Assembly (NCBI RefSeq): GCF_003597395.2
Contig: NC_133769.1
Coordinates: 50,070,258-50,134,257, forward strand
Origin: Chelonoidis abingdonii
Lineage: Eukaryota; Chordata; Testudines; Testudinidae
Direction: 5' to 3'
Length of the DNA stretch: 64,000 nt
The notes below the pieces were generated by a model that was not told the origin of the DNA, did no database searches, and worked only from the letters and a program-made list of their open reading frames with translations. The position numbers and the translations under genes were made by a program. Shown here piece by piece: positions 1-11,329 of this stretch (the stretch's first letter is position 1; every line of letters starts with the position of its first letter).

Positions 1-265
1 TATACACAAGAACTACGAGTAGCTAGGGAAGCGGAGGTCAGCTAAGCTGCGCTCCACTGTTCCAACGACCGACACGGGCGGTAAGAAGGAACTGAAAGGC
101 GGCTGGGTCGGCAGGGGTATATATCCGGCACCATAGCGGCGCCACTCCAGGGGGCGCCCTGCCGACCCACCGAGTGTTGCTAGGGTAAAAATCTTCCGAC
201 AAACGTGCACGCGGCGCACACACACCTAACTGGAATGGATATGAGCAAGCACTCGAAGAAGAACC
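1..265 (-). repeat. GC-rich interspersed repeat with TATATA core, cut by the window edge
   Basis: This block is GC-rich and distinct from the AT-rich flank that begins near 270. Read on the minus strand it starts near GTTCTTCTTCGAGTG, passes a TATATA motif around 118-124, and continues beyond base 1. The TATA-like core and sharp composition boundary suggest an LTR or a promoter-bearing transposon end. I recognise the CTCGAAGAAGAA end as a common turtle repeat but cannot name the family. Confidence 0.5.
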
Positions 266-839
266 TCACTTCTAGTGCAGCCTTAACCTCGCCTTTTACT
301 GCAACGTTATCCCAGCACCAGTTCTAAGACTTAAGCCTTACACCTGCTTATCACTGAATAAAAACAGACTATCAGTTAAGTCTCATGAGCTATGTCTTTA
401 AACATCAGAGGACTAAGGCTCAAATGACATCTAAGGCATACCTCTCTACAGAACTAGGATACTCTAAGCAAGGGTCTCATACTCAATTTACGTTAGGGCC
501 AGTGCCAGTCCTCAAATTCTCCCAGGGGGCCAATAATGCCACTGAAGATGGTTTTCAGAAAAGAAAACATTTATATTGTATTTTTTATTTTGATTTTCTT
601 AGAAATAATAAAACTCTCATACAACTTTATACAATTCTTTGCCTGCCAGAGAGTTTTTAGTGTTTGCCAGAAACCTGGCAATGCTCCAGTTCTGTCAGTT
701 TAACTGCTCAGTGACTGAGCAGTTAAAACCTTCAGGATTGCAGCAAGGTGTGCATCAGATAGTTGTGTTTGGTATTTTGATTTGTTTATATTCATTGTGG
801 AAAAGAGTGATGCTGCCTCCATGGCTTACTCTGCCTAGC
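266..839. other. No recognisable feature
   Basis: AT-rich sequence. I see no splice-bounded coding frame, RNA gene or repeat boundary in it. Confidence 0.5.
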
Positions 840-1640
840 AACTAGTGATGCTATCTCTGTCCTTCTCCCCCAGCCAATAGGAGCTATGGGGCTGCATGCA
901 TCTCTTCTTCCCAGGCCACAGTGGAGAGGTTCTCAGACCACAGATAGCCCACAGGCTGGGACTTTGAGACCCCCTGCTCGAAGCAGAATCCGCACCCCTA
1001 GATAGAAATACCTACCTTAACCCCCTTTGCCCTTCACCAGGATTTGTCATCCCTACCCCCTGCTTAGCAAGTGGGGTTCAGGTTAGAGTGACCCCCCCTC
1101 AGGCCAGGCATGTTAAACACAGTTCTTTACTCATGCAATAAGGATAACACGCTTCATTACCCCTTCATTCAATATGAAAGTGAATAGTAACCAAACACCA
1201 GCCAAAATAGATTACTTTGGAAGAGCAGATCTCTTTGATGATCCCCTATGCAAATACAGGCTGCTCCTGGAGTCTTTTCCCTCTGGTTTGTCACTAGATG
1301 TCAGGGGAGTGCTTGTTCAGGCCCTGCTTACAAAGGGAATCATAATTGTTCCTTTCTTCAGCCTGGTCCAAAAATGCCAGCAAGCAACAGATAAAACCTC
1401 AACAAGCTTAAATTTCCTTAAGCCAGAGGGAAGACAAAGAGTTCCTGACTGTCAAAGTCCTTCCATTGCCTAGGTCTCCTTGCTTCCTGGGATAAGCAAG
1501 CACTTCTTCCTCTTCTGCACAGAGTCCTTTCCTTTGGCAATCAGTTGGCTCCTGTTTATAACCCTGCTTTAATGAGCCTCAATTAACTTTGTCCTGCCAG
1601 GGTTACTGCAACTTCAGGGTTGCAGCAGGAATGGCAGACA
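840..1640. repeat. Possible retroelement-derived segment
   Basis: The part around 915-1005 (cacagatagcccacaggctg onward, through a CCCCTGCTCGAAGCAGAATC motif) is clearly similar to 5255-5347, so at least that part is a dispersed repeat. The remainder (CT-rich, with several long pyrimidine runs) looks like LTR or retroviral untranslated sequence, but I cannot place the ends. Confidence 0.35.
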
Positions 1641-1873
1641 AATGCTACAGCTTTTCTGTGGCCTGACTGGAGATGGGATTCCTCTTTCCCTCATGCATCT
1701 CCCCAGTACTAAGCACCCAGGCTAGGTACTTGAACGGTGTTCTGGTGAGTGGGTTTGGGCCTAACTAAATAGATCTGCTTTATTCTCACTGCTTTTAGAC
1801 ATTTCCTAGTGAAAGCTATGCCATTCCTTTGATCAGTCTCCTCATGTACTGACTGAGCATCTCAAAAAAATTA

Positions 1874-2189
1874 TACAGGCCTTGGCTACACTGGCACTTT
1901 ACAGGACTGCAACTTTCTCGCTCAGGGGTGTGAAAAAAACACCCCCCTGAGCGCAGCAAGTTACAGCCCTGCAAAGCGCCAGTGTAAACAGTGCCCTACT
2001 GCTGAGACGCGGCTCTCAGTGCTGCATGCTAATCCCCACGGGGAGGTGGAGTACCTGCAGAGCTCTCTCCCAGCGCTTGGAGAGCTCTCTCCCAGCGCTG
2101 GTGCTGCGACCACACTCGCACTTCAAAGCGCTGCCCCCGGAGTGCTCCCACGGCAGCACTTTAGAGTTTTGAGTGTAGCCAAGCCCTTA
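1874..2189. mobile_element. Nonautonomous DNA transposon (MITE) with terminal inverted repeats
   Basis: The left end reads GGCCTTGGCTACACTGGCAC and the right end reads AGTGTAGCCAAGCCCTT, forming inverted ends of about 15 bp. Inside, a hairpin near 1915-1960 carries CGCTCAGGGGTGTG and its complement, and a second repeated stretch reads GAGAGCTCTCTCCCAGCGCT. TTA trinucleotides sit near both ends (1871-1873 and 2187-2189). That fits a Harbinger-type 3-bp duplication but does not prove it. Confidence 0.6.
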
Positions 2190-3921
2190 GAGACAAGTGG
2201 GGTCCTTAATGCTGAAGCCATTCTGCAGCAACACTTCTGAGGCTGGGAAGGATTCATTAGGATGCTGCAATCTAATCCTTAGGTAATGTCCACCCTCTTG
2301 GGTCTTTGTTTTAAAAGTTCACAACTGCCAATAAATCTAACAAACAATTAGTTTCCTGATGTCTGAAGAACTCATTTAGAGGTCTCTCTAGAGTTCTTTG
2401 CTTTCCTGTGCTCCACTCATTTCTGGATGTCAGGATGTTGCTTTAGTTTGCTCTGGTATAAATTTCTGGACACTGTCTCAAATATTCATTTTAGCTGTTG
2501 ATCCAGAGCTCACTGATAGTACTAGGAATCAGACATAGAAGTTCTTTGTCTATCATGATAGACAGTTATCTTAATATGGAATGAGATCAATGAGAATAAT
2601 GAATCCTTCCCTGACTGGAGAAAGAAATCAAAGGTTTGCACACCTTTGGCAAAAATAGTCATTTATTTATATGTTTCCTCAGTCATTTCTGACTTAAGAC
2701 TCCTGCCATGTGTGCTTTGTACTGGAGGTGCCATGTTTTGATGAGGTAAATTCCTGGGATCCTGACCACTTATGGTCATCAAAAGTCCTCTTGTTCTTTT
2801 CCTCCAAGAGGGGAAGTATTAAACCTGATTGAATTGTTTACTTATATTGTTGCACTGTTAGTTTTAAAGCTGGTCAGAGTGTTTTTTCCCCTTGGATAAT
2901 GTCAACATTTTGGAAAAAAATTGAAACCAAAAAATTCCGATTGAAAACTAAGTTTGATTGGAAAATGCCACCCAGTACCTCATGAGAGTTTTAACTTGAG
3001 TGCTTCATGCCCCATTCTCCTCTATGGACCAGGATCCCTAGCCAAACTACATCTCCCATGATATATCAGTGTTCCCCGCACCACTTGCATGATGGTGCAT
3101 CATGGAAGATGTAGTCCTACTGAGGAACTTGAACTATAGATTAGAATGGGGGCACAAAACAGCTGAACTATAATTTCCATGGGGCTCTGCAGTGCCGTTT
3201 CCAAATTGAAATGTTGTAGTTTTCAGGGGTTTTTTTGTTTTTAATTTGTTTTTAACAAAGACAATTTTCTGCAAAAAGCAGACACTTTTTGTGACAAAAT
3301 TTGTTGAGCCAGAAATCCAATTTTCCATCAAAAAACAATTCTGGTGAAAATTTTCAATCACCCCTAGTTGGCTTATATTTTTATGTAGCATTGTTGTATC
3401 CCATTAGAGAGCTGCTGTATTTTGCATCAGACATATTAATGAAATCTGTGGTATGTGAAATTATAGCTGTAGATAATTTACAAGGCATAGGTGAATCTTT
3501 CAGGAGAAAAGGCACTATATAAAACGGGAGGAGTTGTTGTGACATAAGTTGTCCACCTATAAATGTATGGTCAGAGTTTGTTAGGTAATAACTAGTATGA
3601 TAACAGAACATACTAACTGGTTGAAAATGTGAAGCATTTACGCACCAAAATCAGTGGTAAAAAAAAAAAAAATTCAGAACAAGTTCCACAGGAAGGTTCA
3701 GGGACAGGGACAAGAAGACCTTGAATGGATTTTATTGATTTACTTAGGTAACTATTTTCCTGGCAGTACTTAGCAGAGCTCTGCATGACTTACTGCAGCC
3801 TTCATCTCTCCTTCCATCTTTGTCTCTACTCCTTTACATTCCTTTCCAGTTTTCTCTCTTAAGTCCTCTCTTTAGTTCTTCTAACTCTGTGTGTGTGTAT
3901 GTGTGTGTGTGTGTTGCTGCC
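2190..3921. other. Mostly unique intergenic sequence with one hairpin
   Basis: No host gene is visible. An inverted repeat spans about 3042-3120, with arms ACTACATCTCCCATGAT and ATCATGGAAGATGTAGT, probably a decayed palindromic MITE. A (TG)n microsatellite lies at about 3888-3915, next to the following transposon. Confidence 0.5.
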
Positions 3922-4886
3922 CATGGGTGGCAAGTTTATAGAAATTTTGGTGGTGCCCAGAACCCGCCCCCCAACTCCGCCCCCACCTGCCTAAGGCTCT
4001 GGGAGGGGGTCTAGGGTGCAGATCTGGGCTGGGGATTAGGGTGCAGGCTTTAGGATGGAGTTTGGGTGCTGGGTGCAGGCTCTGGGCTGGGGCAGGGGGT
4101 GAGTGTGCAGGAGGAGGTGAGGGGTGCAGGCTTTGGGATGAAGTTTGGGTGCAGCCTCTGGGCTGGGAGCATAGGAAGGGGTGAGAGGTACAGGTTCTGG
4201 GAGGGAGTTTGGGGGTGGGAAGGGGTGTGTGGGAAGGGGGAGGGGGTGCACCCTCTGGGAGGGAGTTTGGAGATAGGAGGGAGTGCAGGGCTGAGGGGCT
4301 GAGGATGAGGGGTTCATGATGTGGAGGGGCTCAGGGCTGGGGCAGAGAATTAGGGTGTAAAGGGATGAGGGTTCTGGCTGGGGCTGGGGGGATGAGGGGT
4401 TCATGCTGCGGGGGGGCTCAGGGCTGGGGCAGAGGATCAGGGTGCGGGGGGGGATGAGGGCTCTGGCTGAGGGTTTGGGGCATTGGAGAGGCTCAGGGCT
4501 AGGGCAGGGTAAGGGCAGCCTGCCTTGCCATTAGTGGGAGGCAGGCACTAGGACCCTGGGGTGGCAGACAGCAGTTCTGCCGGGAATTGGTCTACTTTCT
4601 CAGCACGAGGAGGCAGGGGAGAGACGCGCGCTGCTTTCTGCCAGGCAGGGACCTGGCACGGCGGCGGGGGGGGAGGGGGACATGCAGGGGGAAGGGTGGC
4701 AGGCGGGGGCTGGGACTGCTCTCCAGCAGGGACGCAGCTGCTGTGGGAGGGGAGACCCGTGGGGCCAGGCCCGATCCAGGCAAGGCCAGGGGAGAGATCC
4801 AGCTCCAAATATTGCTGGAGCAGGGCACTTGGCCCGAATATTCCTGGAGCCCGAGCACCGCAAATGTATATAACCCGCTGCCTATG
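3922..4886. mobile_element. hAT-like nonautonomous element with G-rich internal repeats, copy 1
   Basis: The element begins CATGGGTGGCAAG and ends GGCCCGAATATT...GCTGCCTATG, giving imperfect inverted ends. It is flanked by a perfect 8-bp duplication, TTGCTGCC, at 3914-3921 and 4887-4894. An 8-bp TSD is the mark of hAT-superfamily transposition. The interior (about 4010-4510) consists of degenerate G-rich tandem units (GGCTCTGGGCTGGGG, GATGAGGGGTTCATG). There is no transposase. A second, longer copy lies at 56429-57764 with the same ends. The long proline-rich open frames here are by-products of the repeat. Confidence 0.85.
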
Positions 4887-4919
4887 TTGCTGCCCTGATA
4901 GAACAGTTTTGCTTCTATG

Positions 4920-5132
4920 CGGGCCAGTCTAGCAATTTCGCTGCCCAAGCACAGCGGCACGCTGCGGGGGCGCTCTGCGCTCGCCGGTCCCGCGGCTCCG
5001 GTGGGCCCTCCACAGGGATACCTGCGAGAAGTCCACGGGGAGCCACATGCCGCCTCCCAGCAACCAGCAGACGCCCCCCGCGGCATGCCGCCCCAAGCAC
5101 GCGTTTGGGTGCTGTGGCCTGAGCCGCGCCTG
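4920..5132. mobile_element. Short hAT-like MITE
   Basis: A GC-rich element of 213 bp from CGGGCCAGTCTAG to GAGCCGCGCCTG, flanked by a perfect 8-bp duplication CTTCTATG (4912-4919 and 5133-5140). Its interior (GCTGCGGGGGCGCTCTG, CTCGCCGGTCCCGCGGCTCC) matches the element at 10902-11169, so they belong to one family. It sits only 25 bp beyond the duplication of the preceding hAT-like element. Confidence 0.85.
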
Positions 5133-5199
5133 CTTCTATGTTCATGTGCTCTCCCTTACAGTCTTCAAATTTCTTTTCAAACTCACTTCTTCTGTGAAA

Positions 5200-5465
5200 C
5201 TTTCATATTTGTTGTCCACACTACTGTGGGCCTTGTCCCATTCCTTCATGTTTTGTCCTCCTCAGGCTGCAGTGGGGAGTGTCTGAGGTAACGGATGGCC
5301 CGTGGGCTAGGACCTTGAGACCCCTGCTGTAAGCAGAATCCCCACCCCTGGAATCTGACATCTGTCTGAATAAGACTGCAAGCTCTTTAGGACAGCAGTT
5401 CTTTTTCATGTTTGCAAAGCACCGGGCACACTTACACCACTGTATAAATACTAATAAAAATGGGG
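5200..5465. repeat. Dispersed repeat fragment followed by an ancient LINE/SINE 3' end
   Basis: 5255-5347 resembles 915-1005 (GAGACCCCTGCTGTAAGCAGAATCC). 5365-5460 reads like the 3' end of an old amniote retroposon: GACTGCAAGCTCTTTAGGAC, then GCAAAGCACCGGGCACA and an ATAAATACTAATAAAAAT tail. Confidence 0.45.
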
Positions 5466-5531
5466 GCAATTACTCTTGTTCACTTCTACACTTTTAGCAC
5501 CTTCCCTTTAAGCAACTAGGTGGGTTATGTT

Positions 5532-6410
5532 TGTCCTAGTATAATTCCTCAATCTGAACCTTAGAGTTCACATATGAGGTACTAGCAGTGGTAAACGTCT
5601 GTCCCAAATCTGGACTTTAGCGTCCAAACTCTGGGTGCTTACCTGAAACTCCCCAAGCTCACTACCAGCTTGGATTTATCTCGCTGCCACCAACTAGACT
5701 ATTTAGGGTTCCTAGTTACCCCGGTCACCCCAACCTTTCCCTGGCCCCCAAGACCAGAACCCTGGGTCTCCCTATCTCAACGGGAAAACAAGCTCTTCCC
5801 CCTTGTCTCCTCGTTATCTGCTCCCCCGCTTCCCCCTCCCTTTTCCTGGTGGCCTGGGCGATGCAGTACTTAACTCCTTGAAGGCAAAACAAGAGGGAAA
5901 TCACCTTCCCCTGAGGCGATGCATTCAAATCTAGTAAAGCTAATATAAGAGAATTTCCACCCTCCCTTCCTGTAAGCCTCCACGGAGAAACCCAAAACCT
6001 CAGCCAGGTTTAAAAAAGAACTTATATAAAAAAAGAAAATACAAAACATATTACTGCATTAAGAGATCAATACAGGCTCTTGCTTATAAGAAATAGGAAT
6101 AAGAACATCTGATTTAAAAGATAGCCAAATAAACCAGTCCAGCACATGCAACACACATGTAAATACAACACAAGCATATAACAGCCTATTTGCCTGCCTT
6201 TGTACTTACACTTTGTAGGAGAAATTAGAAAGAAATAGGAGTTAGCAGGAAAGTGTTTCCTCCATAGCTGGGAGAAACAAAAGACCTAGAGTACAAATTC
6301 CCGCCCTGACTTTTAAAAGTCCGTTCCTGATTGGTCCTCTGGTCAGGTGTTTGGTCCCTTTGTCACCCTTTACAGGCAAAGAAATTAACCTTACCTATCT
6401 TACTATGACA
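5532..6410. mobile_element. Solo LTR of an endogenous retrovirus-like element
   Basis: The block starts TGTCCTAGTA and ends CTATGACA, so both ends carry TG...CA termini. An exact 5-bp duplication, ATGTT, flanks it at 5527-5531 and 6411-6415. It is 879 bp long and holds no gene. TATA-like TTATATAAAA occurs near 6022. There is no internal viral sequence on either side, so it is a solo LTR left by recombination. I recognise the family as a very common turtle repeat. Confidence 0.8.
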
Positions 6411-6952
6411 ATGTTATGTTAAGCTTAGCTGTGCTTGCGTGTGTTGTGCGAATCAAAGATTTTTCGCACAGAATGATTTGTTTGGGCTGTAGCAGTATTT
6501 AATGTTTATTTCTGGAAAAGTCAGGATTGGGTTTTCCAATTGCACTGTATTTTGTGACCCTATTACAAGTCTCACATTTCCTCATGTTCACTTACTGCTA
6601 ACTGTGAGCCCTTTATTAAAAAAACAAAAACAAAAACAAAAACACGCCTTGAGGTTGTCAATAGGAAACTAGAGATCAACATTAGAACAAACTGATTCTT
6701 AATGAGATTAAGTCTATTAAGCTGACAAGCACTTAGGAAGCCTAAAATTCATGAAAACCAATGGATTTAGGCTCTTAGGCACTAATACCTTCATAAATTT
6801 GGCACCTGACTCTCATTTAAATCAATAGGAATTGGATGGTTACATTCTTTAAAATCTGGCTCTGAGTCACTTTCGGTGTTTTTGAAAATGTTACCCTATA
6901 ACAAGTTGATATAACTTTAATTAGGTATTGTATGTCATTTCCCTCCCCTAAC
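6411..6952. other. No recognisable feature
   Basis: AT-rich with an (AAAAAC)n stretch near 6618-6640. No gene, RNA or repeat boundary recognised. Confidence 0.5.
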
Positions 6953-7608
6953 CGGCTTGACACAAGCTACATATGAGTCAGTGGGAAGCTGTTGCAAAAA
7001 AAAAAAAAAAAAAAAAGCAAACGTGATTCTGGGATGCATTAACTGGTGTGTTGTGAGCAAGACACGAGAAGTCATTCTTCCATTCTACTCTGCGCTGGTT
7101 AGGCCTCAAATGGGAATATTGTGTACACTTCTGGGCACTGCATTTCAAGAAAGATGTGGAGAAACTGGAGATTGTCCAGAGACGAGCAACAAGAATGATT
7201 AAAGGTCTATGAAGGAAGGCTGAAAGAATTGGGTATGTTTAGTTTGGAAAAGAGAAGACTGAGAGGAGACATGATGCAGTTTTCAGGTATGTAAAAGGAT
7301 GTAATCAGGAGGAGGGAGAAAACTTGTTCGTCTTAGCCTCTAAGGATAGAACAAGAAGCAATGGGCTTAAACTGCAGCAAGGGAGGTTTAGATCGGACAT
7401 TAGGAAAAAGTACCTAACTGTCAGGGTGGTTAAACACTGGAATAAATTGCCTAGGGAGGTTGTGAAATCTCCATCTCTGGAAATATTTAAGAACAGATTA
7501 GATAAATGTCTACCAGAGATAGTCTAGACAGTATTTGGTCCTGCCATGAGGGCAGGGGACTGGACTCGATGATGTCTCGAGGTCCCTTCCAGTTCTAGAA
7601 TCTATGAC
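6953..7608 (+). mobile_element. CR1 LINE, 5'-truncated 3' end
   Basis: CR1 is the dominant LINE of birds, turtles and crocodilians. This copy carries only the extreme C-terminal end of the reverse transcriptase frame and the 3' UTR. Recognisable parts are GATGTGGAGAAACTGGAG, the AAGAATGATTAAAGGTCT segment, GGTGGTTAAACACTGGAATA, the GACTGGACTCGATGATGTC segment, and the terminal TTCTAGAATCTATGA. An A-run of about 22 lies at 6995-7016. The frame is closed by many stops. It closely resembles the 3' half of the copy ending near 44305. Confidence 0.9.
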
Positions 7609-7813
7609 AGCATGGGCCACATTCATCCTTGGCACTGACTCCTTTGATGTAAATGGAGTTAAAGCCAGGACTGTATGTTTTCAAGATGACTCTAATTTTA
7701 ATTTCACAGGAATCTTGTTGAGAACACTGTTGCAAATCCCTGCTTTTCTGTACCCTTTCCATGTACTGTGCCCATTCAAGAGCTGTCTTTCTGATAATGC
7801 TACAATGTATTTA

Positions 7814-8487
7814 CAGAAAAAGCTCTGTTATCTGGCATGTTGGGAAAATGGAGGGTGCCGGTTAATTGAATATTCTGGTTAACTGAGTTATACTTTACCA
7901 ATTGAATACCAATTTTCAAAGAATTAGAATACGATAAAATGACTAAAGTATAAAATAGCATACAGGTACTCACCAAGCCAGTAGTAATACTGCACTGCGG
8001 AGTGGTTGGTTTCTTGAAGCACTTAGTTTTCTATACAGTAGGTTACCTGGATACACCTATCTTATGACACTAATATCACTATGGGCAGCACATGGCATAT
8101 ACCCACATCACTAAAAATACACTTAACACCAAAACTATACTGAACATAATTTAATCTTTCTTTGATTCAGAAGGCACTTCAGGTTCTTGCAGTGTCTCAG
8201 GATCATCATTATCAACATCAATTATCACTGTAGATGTAGAAGGTGTAGGAGATTGGGCTGAATCTGTAATGACCCTATGACATACCCCAGAAGCTGCTTT
8301 TTTGAATTAATCCCTGATATCCACTTGCTTACTTGTCTTCTGCCTCTTTTGCATAAAAATAGAGTGCAAAATGTGCAATTGCATAACCTCCTGAGCAGTA
8401 TACTAGTCCTGGTTACTAGATTGAAGATTTGTATTGGGAGATATCAGAAATGTCAGTTAATGCGGGCCAGATAACAGAGCTTTTTTA
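7814..8487 (-). mobile_element. Tigger/pogo-like DNA transposon remnant
   Basis: Inverted ends: AAAAAGCTCTGTTATCTGGC at the left and GCCAGATAACAGAGCTTTTT at the right, with TA next to both (7812-7813 and 8488-8489). TA duplication and a GTTATCTGGCA-like end are typical of Tigger elements. On the minus strand, 8155-8230 can be read as an acidic tail (about [20 protein letters not shown]), which may be the transposase C-terminus, but stops elsewhere close the frame. Confidence 0.6.
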
Positions 8488-8489
8488 TA

Positions 8490-9054
8490 TTGTGCCCAGT
8501 GAAACAATCTTGCTCTGCCATATTTTGGGCTGCTCTCTCTCCATATTCATTTTGCTGTGAGTTTTGCTTTCTATGAGGATTTCATAGAATATCTCACTTT
8601 GACTTAAAGAACCAGGATTAGCTGATTGAACAAAACTCAAGGCAGCTCTACTCTGAAATGTGACTGCAAAAACAGGAGTTCCTGGTTCCATTTTTATTCT
8701 CTCTTTATGGCTTAGTCAAATTTGATCAATTTACAAGTATAAAGATGTTTTCATAGCAGACAGCCCTGTGATCTGCCCTTGGAATCAGAAAGTTAAGCTG
8801 GATTTCTTCTGCCTAATCCGACTCTGCATTCAGAATGTAATAGTTTTGCTGATGTTCTGTGAACACGAACAGACCAGCTCACTCTTCCATAGCTGTGTTG
8901 GCTACTGCAGTTAAGAAAAAAAGTAGTAAAATCTTATGGTAGCCAGACGAAAAAAGCAGATTGTTGAAATACAGACAGGGATAAGGTTTCTACTGAATAA
9001 AAAGTATCATTTTACATGCAACTACTTTTCAGAGAACTGCACTTTAGATAGTAC
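8490..9054. other. No recognisable feature
   Basis: Unique-looking AT-rich sequence. Nothing supports a gene or repeat. Confidence 0.5.
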
Positions 9055-9761
9055 TTGATTAGGTTGTTCAATCCAACATACCAGTTGTTGGAAAGTTCCT
9101 CCTCTACCTTGGTGCGTCCTGCGCTTATTGGCAGATTTGCTCACCTCACAGATTCACCATGTGGGTCGGGAAACAGCCCAGAGACCTTCTCCTGTAGTAG
9201 AAGCCACAGTCCAGGTCAATTCCTCCTGTGTCTGGTCAGGAGTTGGGAGGTTTGGGGGGGAACCTGGGTCAGTCCTCTACTCTGGGTTCCATCCCAGCTG
9301 TGGACTACAGCTGTCTAGAGTGCCTTCTAGTACAATTGTGCAACAACTACAACTCCCTGGGTTACTTCCCCATGGCTTTCTCCCAACACCTTCTTTATCC
9401 TCACCACAGGACCTTTCTCCTGGTGCCTGATAATGCTTGCACTCCTCAGTCTTCCAGTCTTCTCTCTCTCTCTCAGCTCCTTGGGGCTCTTGCTCCCAGC
9501 TACTTGCATGCATGCCACAAACTGAAGTGAGGTCCTTTTTAGCCCTGATTAGCTAGTCTGTCCTAATTGATTCTAGCAATTTCTTAATTGGCTCCAGGTG
9601 TCTTAATTATCCTGCCTGTCTTAATTGGTTCTAGCGGGTTCCTGATTACCCTAATGCAGCCCCTGCTCTGGTCACTCAGGGAACAGAAAACTACTCATCC
9701 ATTGAGCTGTACATTTGCTCTCTAGCAGACTCCTGTACCCCACTGGTCTGGGTCTGTCACA
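9055..9761 (-). mobile_element. LTR-like repeat, left boundary uncertain
   Basis: On the minus strand it opens TGTGACAGACCCAGACCAGT, an LTR start I recognise from turtle genomes. It continues through repeated TTAATTGG/TTCTAGC-type units (about 9555-9640) and a CCCATGGCTTTCTCCCAACA segment. Terminal CA is at 9760-9761. I could not find a matching 5-bp duplication at the left, so the left end may be truncated. The 100-aa frames in it are not genes. Confidence 0.6.
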
Positions 9762-10157
9762 CAGTGAGCATTATCTTTTGCTCAACAGAGGGAGTAGATC
9801 TAAATGATTGACAAATCTCAAACTATTTTACATGCTCCTTTCATTTTTTCCAAATTATCTAGAGCTTTTTTCAGACTAAAAATCAATCAATTTATTTTTA
9901 ATTGGGCTGAGGTGTAGAAATCACACCATGAATCTTAACTTAAAAGGCACCTCTCCCATTAGTGCCTGTTGGGCACTATAACTGAAGTAGATTTAAAAAT
10001 CACCAGAAAAGATAACCACAGACTGTAACTGAATAGTACATAATCTTTTTAAAATGACGTATTGACTATATCCTAAGCTTAACATCTATAGCTGAATAGT
10101 CATATAATACAATATCAGTAAAGTTTTTCTTAGTAGACTCCCTATGTATGATCTAGG
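9762..10157. other. No recognisable feature
   Basis: AT-rich spacer between two repeats, with no gene signal. Confidence 0.5.
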
Positions 10158-10738
10158 CAGGGGTGGGCAAACTTTTTGGCCCGAGGGCCACATCTGGGTG
10201 GGGAAATTGCATGAAGAGCCATGAATACTCACGAAATTGGGGTTGTGGTGTGAGAGGGGGTGAGGGCTGTGGCTGGGGGTGCAGGCTTTGGGATGAGCTG
10301 GGGATGAGGGGTTTGGGTGCAGGAGGATGCTCCAGGCTGGAATCAAGGGGTTCAGAGGGCAGGAGGGGGATCAGGGCTGGGGCAGGGGGTTGAGGCATGG
10401 GAAGGACTCAGGGGTGCAGGCTTCAGGCAGCGTTTACCTCAAACAGCTCCCAGAAGCAGTGGCATGTCTCTCCTTTGGCTCTATGTGGAGGCACGGGCAG
10501 GCGGCTCTGCACATTGCCCTGTCCGCAGGTTCTGCCCCTGCAGCTAAACATAGGAGCTGGAGAGGAGACATGCTGCTGTTTCTGGGAGCCACATGAAGTG
10601 GCCCCAGACCCCACTCCTTGGCTGGAGCGTGGGAGCAGGGCAAGACCCAGACCCCACTCCCCACCAGGAGCTTGAGGGCCAGACTAAATTGGCTGGTAGG
10701 CTGGATGTGGCCCGTGGGCCACAGTTTGCCCACCCCTG
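10158..10738. mobile_element. hAT-like nonautonomous element
   Basis: Long inverted ends: CAGGGGTGGGCAAACTTTTT and GGCCACAGTTTGCCCACCCCTG. The CAGGG start is typical of hAT. The flanks (GATCTAGG, GTCTAGAG) share TCTAG, so the 8-bp duplication has decayed. The interior is G-rich and includes GGGTGCAGGCTTTGGGATGA, also found in the elements at 3922 and 56429. The same left end occurs alone at 12335. Confidence 0.8.
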
Positions 10739-10901
10739 GTCTAGAGTGTAAATTAATTCTTACTTTGCACTGCCAATAGTCCATTTAATATGCTGAACCA
10801 CGAATGGCAAGATACCTCTACAAAGACAAGTGTCTTTGACTTCTATGCAAAGTTCAATTGCTAATGTCAACACAAGTCTTTCAAAATGTCATTCCCTCAT
10901 C

Positions 10902-11169
10902 CAGGGCCGGTGCTAGCCATTTCACTGCCCCAAGCATGGTGGCATGCTGCGGGGGGCGCTCTGCCGCTCGCCGGTCCTGCAGCTCCGGTGGACCTCCCGC
11001 AGGCATGCCTGCAGATGCTCCACCGAAGCTGCAGGACCAGCGGACCCTCCGCAGGCACGCTTGCGGGAGGTCCACCAGAGCAGCCTGCTGCCCTCCCGGC
11101 AACCGGCAGAGCGCCCCCCCCGTGGCATGCCGCCCCAAGCACGCGCTTGGCACGCTGGGGCCTGCCCTG
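10902..11169. mobile_element. Short hAT-like MITE with palindromic GC-rich interior
   Basis: Runs from CAGGGCCGGTGCTAGCC to GGGGCCTGCCCTG with a perfect 8-bp duplication CCCTCATC (10894-10901 and 11170-11177). The interior folds back on itself: CTCCGGTGGACCTCCCGCAG against CTTGCGGGAGGTCCACCAGAG. Same family as 4920-5132. Overlapping 80-130 aa frames on both strands are artefacts of the palindrome. Confidence 0.88.
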
Positions 11170-11329
11170 CCCTCATCTCCCCAGCTCTTCAGACCCTTTC
11201 AAGATGGCCACAAGCAAAACTGCATATTAGCTCAGTTTCAATAGTGACTCTGAACTAGATCTTCATCTGAAAATTATAAGATTTGATATTTCTCTCAAGG
11301 CAGTTTTGTCCATCTCTAAATAATCTGTG

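Noticed and set aside
4592..5086. 164-codon open frame on the minus strand
   Set aside because: It crosses the boundary between two independent hAT-like elements and is an effect of GC-rich sequence.
10881..11258. Overlapping 80-130 codon frames on both strands
   Set aside because: They mirror each other because the element at 10902-11169 is palindromic and GC-rich.
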